Origin: CAZFHP01 sp964519365
GTDB lineage: Bacteria; Babelota; Babeliae; Babelales; RVW-14
Reading direction: 5' to 3'
NCBI GenBank assembly: GCA_964519365.1
Contig: CAZFHP010000044.1
Coordinates: 1-12,602 of the forward strand
DNA: 12,602 nt
The position numbers were made by a program, and so were the translations under genes. Of the stretch, positions 6,354 to 12,593 are shown piece by piece. Within the stretch, counting starts at the first letter, position 1. Every line of letters starts with the position of its first letter. Below the pieces are notes generated by a model. It saw nothing but the letters and a program-made list of their open reading frames with translations, was not told the DNA's origin and made no database searches.

Positions 6354-6371
6354 ATCTTTTATTTATTATAG
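6348..6371 (+). CDS. 7-codon ORF behind a Shine-Dalgarno, copy 2
   Basis: ATG at 6348, peptide MKIFYLL, stop TAG at 6369-6371. GGAG at 6337-6340 is 7 nt upstream. It has the same length as copy 1 and resembles the first residues of a signal peptide. The same alternatives apply: leader peptide, gene-start remnant, or opposite strand of an sRNA. Confidence 0.2.
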   Translation: MKIFYLL

Positions 6372-6453
6372 GCTACGAAGCCCAAAACTTTGTTTTCGTA
6401 TATGTCAAATTACGCTCACTTACCCTTAACCCTAACTTAACTAGGGACTTGAT

Positions 6454-6481
6454 AGTATATATGAAACCCCTATAAAGTCAA
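6454..6481 (-). promoter_or_regulatory. Sigma70-type promoter downstream of recF
   Basis: On the minus strand TTGACT (6481-6476), 16 bp, TATACT (6459-6454); each box matches consensus at 5 of 6. It points into the intergenic region, with a terminator only about 120 bp further and no gene between, which is why a small RNA is proposed. Confidence 0.55.
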
Positions 6482-6542
6482 TTGTTTTATTGAAAAATAA
6501 TTGCGATTTTTTTAAAAAATTACGCTACAAGTAAAATCACAA

Positions 6543-7676
6543 TCACAATTCAATTAGGCATTTATTTTTTTGTGTTATTTCATTTAAGAAGCTCGTCTGT
6601 GCAATGGGGCTTGTTATAAAAACTTGAAAATCAAGATTCACAAGCAACTGAGCAATAGTCGTTGCTCGTTGGTCATCCAAGTCTGTTAAGAAATCATCAA
6701 TAAGCATTACACCTACGCCGCCAGACTCTATTGTTTGTTGCATCTGAGCAATCTTTATCAGTAAAACAATAAGCTTCTGTTGCCCACGAGAAGCAAAAAC
6801 ACGAGCTCGTTTGCTTTGAAAGAGTATAGAAAAGTCATCTAAGTGTATCCCAAAGACACTGCGCTCAAGCTTTTCTTCTCTTTCATAATGCTTGTTCTGG
6901 TATTTTGCCCAAAATTTTTCAAACGTATCTTTTGGTTCTATGTTATAAGATCTGTACGCAAACGCAATTTCAAGTTCTTTATCTTCGTCAAACGTATTAA
7001 AGTATTGCTTGAGCAATATATTGACGCGCTTGCCTAATAAATCTAAATACGCCCTTCTTTGCTCCTGTATGATATTCGTTTGCTCCCAAAGCTTTTTTGT
7101 CCAAATATATAATTGATCCTGAAAGTTTTGTTTTTTGTTTTGCATAAGAGCATCTTTGAGTAAGCTATTACGCTGTTGTAAAACCTGCTTATACTGTTTA
7201 AGATTATGCAGAAAGTCAGGGTTTTCAAGCATGAACGCATAATTCAAAAAATCTCGTCGCTGGCCGGGGCTTCCGGCTACTAAGCAAATATCATCGGCTG
7301 TCACGCTAATAATACGATAATGTGAAATAAGCTCTTTATACGAACGTATAGGCTTTTTGTTAAGCTTTACAAGCTTGCCCTCTTGCTGGCAATAACCAAC
7401 CTGTATAACGTCTGTTGCCCCCATATCACGCGTATCGGGTGTTTGTACGTTAAGCTGCACAAATAACGGATGTCGTTCTTGTGTGTTAAGATTTATTAAA
7501 TCATTTTGTGTATTCGTACGAAACGATCGCAAGTAACAGCTATAATGCAATGCTTCTAAAAGACTTGTTTTGCCGGTGCCATTTTTGCCATGGATAACAA
7601 CAAACCGACCATCAAATTCAAATTGACAGTCGGTAAAACAACGAAAATTTTTGAGTTTTAGCTTTTTTATAAACAC
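6543..7676 (-). CDS. recF: DNA replication and repair protein RecF
   Basis: RecF is an SMC-like ATPase that acts with RecO and RecR to load RecA at single-strand gaps. The 377-aa length is typical. Walker A is G30-KNGTG-K36-T37. The RecF-type segment AGSPGQRRDFLN lies at 134-145. The ABC signature region is ASRGQQK at 295-301. Walker B is VMLIDDF at 323-329 (D327, D328), followed by the D-loop T331-DLD. The N-terminus MFIKKLKLKNFRCF matches the usual family start, so the GTG at 7676 is accepted although no clear Shine-Dalgarno precedes it. It lies 108 bp after dnaN on the same strand, the classical dnaN-recF order, and probably depends on the dnaN promoter. A terminator follows about 210 bp downstream. 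Confidence 0.95.
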   Translation of the reverse strand: MFIKKLKLKNFRCFTDCQFEFDGRFVVIHGKNGTGKTSLLEALHYSCYLRSFRTNTQNDLINLNTQERHPLFVQLNVQTPDTRDMGATDVIQVGYCQQEGKLVKLNKKPIRSYKELISHYRIISVTADDICLVAGSPGQRRDFLNYAFMLENPDFLHNLKQYKQVLQQRNSLLKDALMQNKKQNFQDQLYIWTKKLWEQTNIIQEQRRAYLDLLGKRVNILLKQYFNTFDEDKELEIAFAYRSYNIEPKDTFEKFWAKYQNKHYEREEKLERSVFGIHLDDFSILFQSKRARVFASRGQQKLIVLLIKIAQMQQTIESGGVGVMLIDDFLTDLDDQRATTIAQLLVNLDFQVFITSPIAQTSFLNEITQKNKCLIEL

Positions 7677-7784
7677 GCGCTTAATTTCGTACGTTTAATT
7701 TTATCGTTTTATTTTGTTCTTAAAGCGCTTATACTCGCTACGTTATGCTCTCGGGTATACACTCTTTAATTTTGTGATCGTACT

Positions 7785-8903
7785 TTAATTTTGCGATAAC
7801 GATACAGGCATAACCAAATACGTCAAGTGATACTGCTCATCTTCTGCTTCAAAAATAATCGGCTTGGATGAGTTTTTGATAAAAAATTCAACGTTCTTGT
7901 CAGGAAACGCTTGAAGCCCATTAAGTAAATACGGCGAGTAAAACTTACTTTTTATCGCATCGCCTGAATACTCATGTAATGGCACGGCTTCTTCGAGTTT
8001 GCCAACTTCTTTATTGTGCAAGCTGACCTTTATTTGCCCATCTCCAAATTCAAAGTTTGTCGAAACAAACTGCCCTGCAAGTAAGCACCCTGTTCGTTTT
8101 AACGTTTTCATAAACGGTGTCTTGATAATCTTTGCTGGAACAAAGCCGTCTTTATTTAAAACCGGGCTATACTGCGGAAACGGCTCAGCTATCAAGCGTG
8201 AAAAGAAGTTAAAGTTCTTTCCTGAAAAGACTAACTGACTCCCGCAAATACCCAAAAATGTTGTTTGGCCTTCATGTGTTTCAAGCAACTTTTTAAGTTC
8301 AAGTACTGCACGTTTTGGCAACAACCATTTTTTTTCTTCTGGCAGCGTGTACTTTGTTGTTTTGATACGTGCTAACGAATGCCCATCTGTTGTGACAAGG
8401 GTCATCTTTGTATCGTCGATCTCGAGCAACATGCCATTAAGTGCTGGATTAGCGTTATTTTGCGGTATCAAAAACGCAACTTTTGTTAGTACCTGAAGTA
8501 AAAATTGCGAATCAAGTTCCATTAAGTTTTCGATTCGTTCTGGGAACGGCGGAAACTCTTCTGACTCTTTGATATTTAGATCAAGATCAACCGCGCCAGA
8601 TTTTAAGCGCAATTGTTTGCCATCGATTTTAAATTCTATTTCTTCGTTCATCTCTTTAACAAGCTCAAAAATACGTTTGCCTGAGATTAAAAAGCTTATG
8701 TTTTCTTCAAAATCGCTTTCGATGGCCATTGTTGATTGTAAACTAATCTCCATATCTGTTGCACGTAACGTGAGCTCTCGTGGTGCAACTTCGAATAAAA
8801 TCGATTCTGTAACATCAAGCGTTGTTCGCTTGCTACAAATCGGTTGCATTGCGACTAATAACGACAACAGCTCTTTTTGTGTGACGACAAATTTGCCTTC
8901 CAT
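7785..8903 (-). CDS. dnaN: DNA polymerase III beta subunit (sliding clamp)
   Basis: DnaN forms the ring that tethers the replicative polymerase to DNA and serves as a docking hub for repair and initiation factors. The 372 aa are typical for three clamp domains. Recognisable segments are the mid-protein NPALNGMLLEI (about 152-162), VTTDGHSLAR (about 170-179), and the C-terminal YLVMPVSL, which corresponds to the conserved VMPxRL end. The ATG at 8903 starts with MEGKFVV; the ribosome-binding site is weak (GGGA). A promoter lies about 80 bp upstream. dnaA does not precede it: instead a short coding remnant and an unrelated ATPase gene are found, suggesting rearrangement at this locus. Confidence 0.95.
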   Translation of the reverse strand: MEGKFVVTQKELLSLLVAMQPICSKRTTLDVTESILFEVAPRELTLRATDMEISLQSTMAIESDFEENISFLISGKRIFELVKEMNEEIEFKIDGKQLRLKSGAVDLDLNIKESEEFPPFPERIENLMELDSQFLLQVLTKVAFLIPQNNANPALNGMLLEIDDTKMTLVTTDGHSLARIKTTKYTLPEEKKWLLPKRAVLELKKLLETHEGQTTFLGICGSQLVFSGKNFNFFSRLIAEPFPQYSPVLNKDGFVPAKIIKTPFMKTLKRTGCLLAGQFVSTNFEFGDGQIKVSLHNKEVGKLEEAVPLHEYSGDAIKSKFYSPYLLNGLQAFPDKNVEFFIKNSSKPIIFEAEDEQYHLTYLVMPVSLSQN

Positions 8904-8984
8904 AGACTATCCCATTCCCATGCCTGTAAACGTTATACTTACTACAGTGCTTATTACAGTTTTTGTTAACAAAATTATGATTCA

Positions 8985-9012
8985 AGTATACACAATTACG
9001 CACAATGGGCAA
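8985..9012 (-). promoter_or_regulatory. Promoter for dnaN-recF
   Basis: On the minus strand TTGCCC (9012-9007), 16 bp, TATACT (8990-8985). Transcription would begin near 8978, about 75 nt before the dnaN ATG. The spacer length equals that of the promoter at 6454-6481. Confidence 0.45.
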
Positions 9013-9023
9013 TACGATTTTTT

Positions 9024-9140
9024 TTAATCTGGCATATCTTCGCCGTCTTCTTCTGCAAAATAATCTTCGATTGTTTTGCCATTACCATCTTTGATCGTTA
9101 ATAACTCAGAAAGCTTATCTTGACCGAAGATATGTTTGTT
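9024..9140 (-). pseudogene. 38-codon C-terminal remnant of an unidentified gene
   Basis: A minus-strand frame with no start codon near its 5' end runs from a stop at 9141-9143 to TAA at 9024-9026. It begins NKHIFGQDKLSELL, continues TIKDGNGKTIEDYF and ends in an acidic tail, EEDGEDMPD. The composition is protein-like, with Lys, Asp and Glu well placed and no low-complexity run. It sits just upstream of the dnaN promoter, in the same direction. I cannot name the parent gene. It could be the last part of a gene cut off when the neighbouring ATPase gene arrived, or a chance open frame. Confidence 0.4.
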
Positions 9141-9152
9141 TTAAAATTCTCA

Positions 9153-9181
9153 TTTACTTGATTAATAGCGAGATATATAAT
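9153..9181 (+). promoter_or_regulatory. Promoter for the AAA/DUF4143 gene
   Basis: TTTACT (9153-9158), 17 bp, TATAAT (9176-9181). The -10 box is a perfect consensus. The start would be near 9188, giving a leader of about 62 nt. Confidence 0.55.
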
Positions 9182-9249
9182 ACTATGAACAAATATAGAA
9201 TCCAATTGCAGATTTGTATGATTATTTTTGAAAAAGGGAGTTCTTCCTT

Positions 9250-10425
9250 ATGATACATAGATCGCTTGAAAAAGAATTAAAAACAAACGCACAGCAATTT
9301 CCCGTTGTCGCTGTTCTTGGTCCTCGACAATCTGGCAAAACAACGTTGGTAAAAAATACGTTTAAAAAATATAACTATGTAACACTTGAAGATCTTGACA
9401 AACAAAGACTTGCTCAAGAAGATCCTCGAGGTTTTCTTGAAGTAAATAAAAATGAACATGGTTTAATTTTGGATGAAGTTCAATATGTTCCGGAGCTTTT
9501 TTCGTACATAAAAACATATGTCGACGAGCATAAAGGTGCTGGCCAGTTTATTCTTACTGGTTCGCAAAACTTTTTGCTTAACGAAAAAATATCACAGTCT
9601 CTTGCCGGCAGAATTGCTATTTCGACCCTTCTGCCATTATCAATTGATGAATTTAAGCATGCGTCGTTATTGCCAGGAAACGCAGATACGCTTATGTTTA
9701 CGGGAAGCTACCCACGTATTTTTGATGAAAAGATTTCTCCGATTAAATGGCATAAAAACTATATCAGAACGTATCTCGAGCGAGATGTACGCTCACTCAA
9801 AAACATTGAAAACTTAAGTCTTTTTCAGCATTTTATTGCCCTTTGCGCGGGACGTATAGGGCAAGTTCTTAATCTTACATCGCTTGGCAACGACTGTGGG
9901 ATTACAACAAATACGGTAAACGCATGGCTGAGCCTATTAGAATGTAGTTACATTATTTTTCGATTGCAACCGCATTACAAAAATTTTAGCAAGCGCCTGA
10001 TTAAATCACCGAAGCTTTATTTTTATGACACAGGCCTTGCATGTTCGTTATTGGGAATAACATCTGAAAAACAACTTTTTTCTCACTATCTGCGTGGGAA
10101 TTTATTTGAATCATTTGTTTTGTCAGAGTTTATGAAATATCAGTTCAATAACGATAGCCAACCGAATGTTTATTTTTGGCGGGATAATCAAAAACATGAA
10201 GTCGATGCTATTTTAGAGCATGGATCTCAACTTACCCCCATTGAAATTAAATCGGGAAAAACGATAAATTCAAACTTTTTCGATGGGCTCAATTATTGGA
10301 ATGCTCTTGCCAAAAATGACCCGACAAAAAGCTTTCTTGTTTACAGCGGTAGTGAAAAACAAAAACACAAAGGGATTAACATTTTGGGTTGGCAACAAGT
10401 ACAGGATGTTTTTGAAAAAGCTTAA
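9250..10425 (+). CDS. AAA ATPase with DUF4143 C-terminal domain
   Basis: 391 aa with the standard AAA_14 plus DUF4143 layout. Walker A is G24-PRQSG-K30-T31; Walker B is LILDEVQ at 72-78 (D75, E76); a sensor-type LTGSQ lies at 102-106. A winged-helix-like middle part (about 190-250) is followed by a C-terminal segment with E317-V-D319 and, 13 residues on, E332-I-K334. The latter resembles the PD-(D/E)xK nuclease fold core. The family is common and mobile in bacteria, and its role is not established; some members are discussed in defence or toxin-like contexts. GGGAG lies 9 nt before the ATG. It stands alone on the plus strand beside dnaN and ends 1 bp from the convergent protease gene, with no visible terminator. 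Insertion into an older locus is likely. Confidence 0.88.
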   Translation: MIHRSLEKELKTNAQQFPVVAVLGPRQSGKTTLVKNTFKKYNYVTLEDLDKQRLAQEDPRGFLEVNKNEHGLILDEVQYVPELFSYIKTYVDEHKGAGQFILTGSQNFLLNEKISQSLAGRIAISTLLPLSIDEFKHASLLPGNADTLMFTGSYPRIFDEKISPIKWHKNYIRTYLERDVRSLKNIENLSLFQHFIALCAGRIGQVLNLTSLGNDCGITTNTVNAWLSLLECSYIIFRLQPHYKNFSKRLIKSPKLYFYDTGLACSLLGITSEKQLFSHYLRGNLFESFVLSEFMKYQFNNDSQPNVYFWRDNQKHEVDAILEHGSQLTPIEIKSGKTINSNFFDGLNYWNALAKNDPTKSFLVYSGSEKQKHKGINILGWQQVQDVFEKA

Positions 10426-10426
10426 T

Positions 10427-12274
10427 TTAACTCTCCCCTACACTTTGCCCAAGCGCCCCCAACTTTGTTTTCAATTCCCCTAACCGGCCGGCCAACGTAA
10501 CGAGCTTGTTTTTTAACACAACCAAACTTCCCCGCAGGTTTAGAAGTTTTTGCTTTAAAAAATACAACTTCCCAGGGACAGTTTTTGACCATGTAATAAG
10601 TTGTTTTGAATACTTTTTATAAGCCAAATCAATAATAGGATCTTGATCTTTTGTTGTTACTCGATTTATACCCAGAGAATCTGCCATGATCATGCGAACG
10701 GCTCCTACCTCGTCAAACTCAAATATTGAAGCAATCCAATGGTTTCTGTTTTTTGATTGCTCCAAAGAACCTTTAACATGAAGAACCATTGCTATTTTTC
10801 CATCATTGGTTACACTTGGAGTTGTTAATTCTGTTGGGACTTTTGCCTGTGCATAATGTGTTGCCGTGCCAACAATGTCTTTTAGTTTGCTGTTTGCTTG
10901 AATAAGTGCATATAACGTTTCTTGAGAAATATTTTGAGTATCCGTTTCTTTAATATGACTATTATAGGCTTCAAAAAACGTTGTAAATTGGTTGCGATCA
11001 TTAACTTTTTCTTTTACTTCTTTTATATCTTTACTTGGTAGTAGTTTTTCAAGAAAGAACAGAGAATACCAGCCACACAAATTTATATATTTCTTTTGAG
11101 TTGGGTATGCTTGATACAAAGCAGGTAACTGCACGAAGTTTCCACTTTTAATTATTTTGTTTTCTTTGTTTAATTCATCTGCTTGTACAATAACCTCTTC
11201 ATCTGTCAGCAAATCTAATTTTTTTGTAGAAAATAATCGGCTGCAAGAATGACCGCCCATTGGTGTTTTTTTTGTAGGGTCGTCATTATGTAAAAGCTTC
11301 CAAACAGCATAGAGATGCGGCTTTAGCACATTGTTTCCTGTGTTTGCAGCAGCAAGAGATCTGACATCTTCTCTCAGAGCATCATAATCTCCCGCTGCAT
11401 TCTCTATTTTATTTACGACAGTGATAAGTACATCAAGCTTTGCTTGTTCGGCATCAGGTTTTCCTGTTTTTGCGCTTGTTAATGCTGAAACCTCTGCTTC
11501 TATGGTCTTTTTTAATTCCGCTATTTCTGTTTCGGGAGTTACTGATCCTTTAGATGGTGGTGGTTGCGAGGGAGTTGCGAGTTTTGCGGTAGCTTCTAAT
11601 TTGGCAACTTCAAATAACGCTTGTTGTGTTTCTTTTTCGTCGCCTGTCGTTGGCACGTTTGAAATATTTGTGTTGAATTGCTGCGTAAGTGCGGTTATTG
11701 TCGGTTGGTCTTTGGCTGCGACCATTTGCGTGATAATCTCTGTAACAATTTCTAAGGGGGTTTTTGCGGCCCTCATCGCGTTATAAAATGCAGTGTAAAT
11801 AAGATTTAGGTTTTTTTTTTTTAGGTTTAGTGTTTTTTCAAGATAGTTGTACAGCTTGTTTCCAACATCATCAAGAGCAAGACTGGATGATCCAGTTCCT
11901 TCAATATCTTGTATGTATTGGATAGCTTGGATTATCAAGTTTGCTTTAAATGTATCTACATGTCCTTTAATTAGTGGTGCATACTCTGATCCGTCAGTAA
12001 TATCAGTTGCTGCTTTGGGTATTCCATCAAATGCGTCGAATTTTTCTTTTAGGTTTTTTGCAGTCTGGAAAACATTGTTTCCAAATGTATTCCCGGGTGT
12101 TTCTGCTTTTGTTGCTTCTATGACCGTATTAAGTTGTTTGACAAAATTGAATGCTTTAATATTAAGCTGTTTCCCGTCTCCTAACCCCCAGGCCTGAGAG
12201 CCGCCAATAAAAAGAAACACGAAGAAAAGAAACGATAGTTTTAGAACAGATATTCGATGGTTGATAAAAAACAT
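10427..12274 (-). CDS. Secreted candidate papain-like cysteine protease with Leu-rich C-terminal module
   Basis: 615 aa. A signal peptide covers 1-28 (H6, R7, K12, hydrophobic 13-23, cut after SQA28). A helical N-terminal region (30-230), a Pro/Ser-rich linker (about 234-248), and a further helical part follow. Residues about 390-540 look like a papain-fold protease core in Cys-His-Asp order: C400 in NLCGWYSL at a helix start, H512 in RNHWIAS, D532 in MADSLG, with Q393 a possible oxyanion residue. Residues 572-613 are three 14-residue Leu-rich repeats shared with the 999 gene. Start: ATG with AGGAG 7 nt upstream, and a promoter at 12330-12357. A run of 12 A within codons 151-155 could slip. 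The protease assignment is motif-based inference; the deubiquitinase idea is only a hypothesis. Confidence 0.72.
   Translation of the reverse strand: MFFINHRISVLKLSFLFFVFLFIGGSQAWGLGDGKQLNIKAFNFVKQLNTVIEATKAETPGNTFGNNVFQTAKNLKEKFDAFDGIPKAATDITDGSEYAPLIKGHVDTFKANLIIQAIQYIQDIEGTGSSSLALDDVGNKLYNYLEKTLNLKKKNLNLIYTAFYNAMRAAKTPLEIVTEIITQMVAAKDQPTITALTQQFNTNISNVPTTGDEKETQQALFEVAKLEATAKLATPSQPPPSKGSVTPETEIAELKKTIEAEVSALTSAKTGKPDAEQAKLDVLITVVNKIENAAGDYDALREDVRSLAAANTGNNVLKPHLYAVWKLLHNDDPTKKTPMGGHSCSRLFSTKKLDLLTDEEVIVQADELNKENKIIKSGNFVQLPALYQAYPTQKKYINLCGWYSLFFLEKLLPSKDIKEVKEKVNDRNQFTTFFEAYNSHIKETDTQNISQETLYALIQANSKLKDIVGTATHYAQAKVPTELTTPSVTNDGKIAMVLHVKGSLEQSKNRNHWIASIFEFDEVGAVRMIMADSLGINRVTTKDQDPIIDLAYKKYSKQLITWSKTVPGKLYFLKQKLLNLRGSLVVLKNKLVTLAGRLGELKTKLGALGQSVGES
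10436..10561 (-). repeat. 42-residue module, three 14-aa repeats, copy B
   Basis: Residues 572-613 of the 10427-12274 protein, ending two residues before its stop. The repeats begin FLKQKL, VLKNKL and ELKTKL. Core LRGSLVVLKNKLVTLAGRLG equals copy A at 18 of 20 positions. Only 4 of those 18 identical residues use the same codon in both genes; Ser (TCG against AGT) and Arg (AGA against CGG) even use different codon families. Confidence 0.75.
11811..11822 (-). repeat. A12 homopolymer inside the protease gene
   Basis: Twelve T on the plus strand, read as A12 in the coding strand within LKKKN (codons 151-155). It is flanked on both sides by ACCT/CCTAA-type sequence. Gain or loss of one A would end translation before the protease region, so it could act as a phase-variable or transcriptional slippage site. 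Confidence 0.6.
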
Positions 12275-12329
12275 AACGATGCTCCTGGTTTTTGAATTTT
12301 AAATTAAAAAAAAAGTATCACATGTTTAA

Positions 12330-12357
12330 AATATAAATAAGAGGGGTTGGGTTTCAA
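12330..12357 (-). promoter_or_regulatory. Promoter for the secreted protease gene
   Basis: On the minus strand TTGAAA (12357-12352), 16 bp, TATATT (12335-12330). The predicted start near 12323 leaves about 49 nt of leader before the ATG at 12274. Confidence 0.45.
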
Positions 12358-12374
12358 GATATTGGGAAATGAAT

Positions 12375-12557
12375 TACCCACAGCTGCAGCGAAGACGTTT
12401 TGGTGTGGGTTAACATAAACGTCACCCGTGCCCACGGGTTCTGATAAGAATTAAGTGAATCAGGAAATTAAACCCGCAAAGCGGGTGTAGTAATATAGCC
12501 CATTGCAAGGCGTCTTCGCCCCCGGATCGGAGTCCGGGGCAGGCTCTGCTGTGGGTA
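12375..12557. repeat. Long inverted repeat enclosing three hairpins
   Basis: The left arm (12375-12397) contains TACCCACAGC and GCGAAGACG. The right side holds their exact complements CGTCTTCGC (12511-12519) and GCTGTGGGTA (12548-12557). Inside are hairpins ACCCGT/ACGGGT (12424-12439) and ACCCGC/GCGGGT (12472-12486). On the 3' side between the two arm segments is CCCCGGA/TCCGGGG (12520-12539). The layout is a multibranch structure. ACCCACA of the left arm can alternatively pair with TGTGGGT at 12404-12410. Confidence 0.6.
12424..12439. repeat. Small hairpin with GTCA/TTCTG flanks
   Basis: ACCCGT (12424-12429) pairs with ACGGGT (12434-12439), loop GCCC. The flanks resemble the GTCAT...ATCCAG layout of the REP-like element at 907-934, so the two may be distant copies. 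Confidence 0.45.
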
Positions 12558-12578
12558 TGTAGTAGAAAAAATTTCCTG
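12461..12578. repeat. Second inverted pair crossing the first
   Basis: CAGGAAATT (12461-12469) is the exact complement of AATTTCCTG (12570-12578). Its left copy lies inside the inner loop of the 12375-12557 structure and its right copy outside, so both pairings together would make a pseudoknot, or they are alternatives. Confidence 0.5.
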
Positions 12579-12593
12579 CCCCGTAGTGGGCAG
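12576..12593. repeat. Hairpin at the right edge
   Basis: CTGCCC (12576-12581) pairs with GGGCAG (12588-12593) around CGTAGT. Its 5' strand overlaps AATTTCCTG, so it competes with the crossing pair. Downstream is TGCAAAAAT; on the plus strand no T-run follows within the window. Confidence 0.5.

Larger units (their letters stand above)
6297..6448 (-). ncRNA. Candidate small RNA, unit 2 (about 150 nt)
   Basis: A minus-strand transcript from the promoter at 6454-6481 to the terminator at 6293-6331. Near its 5' end CCCTA/TAGGG (6442-6446 with 6430-6434) makes a small hairpin. The box complementary to AAAGGAGAGTAGTAATGAAG lies directly before the terminator stem, as in unit 1. The body between is otherwise unlike unit 1, so the shared box and layout are what appear conserved. 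Confidence 0.4.
5937..6542. other. 600-bp intergenic region between recF and the Fic gene
   Basis: No gene of normal length is present on either strand. From the recF side it holds a minus-strand promoter (6454-6481), a shared 20-nt box and terminator (6293-6353), a second weaker promoter (6170-6197), a second box and terminator (6017-6080), and the 13-bp direct repeats. The ordering suggests two tandem minus-strand RNA units. Confidence 0.6.
8904..9249. other. Divergent intergenic region between dnaN and the ATPase gene
   Basis: It holds the dnaN promoter (8985-9012, minus), a coding remnant without a start codon (9024-9140, minus), and the promoter of the ATPase gene (9153-9181, plus). No DnaA-box cluster (TTATCCACA-like) was seen, so an origin of replication is not supported here. 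Confidence 0.6.

Noticed and set aside
8569..9027. Plus-strand open frame of about 150 codons opposite dnaN
   Set aside because: It is antisense to the confidently identified sliding clamp, has no ribosome-binding site, and resembles no protein I know.
8904..9249. Origin of replication beside dnaN
   Set aside because: No DnaA-box cluster is visible and dnaA is absent from the window.
9185..9253. 22-codon upstream ORF overlapping the ATPase start as ATGA
   Set aside because: Its ATG is at or before the predicted transcription start and has no Shine-Dalgarno; the overlap is probably chance.
11421..12197. Two plus-strand open frames (11421-11786, 11847-12197) opposite the protease gene
   Set aside because: Both are antisense to a gene with signal peptide, promoter and conserved repeat module; their Ser/Phe-rich composition is that of a shadow frame.
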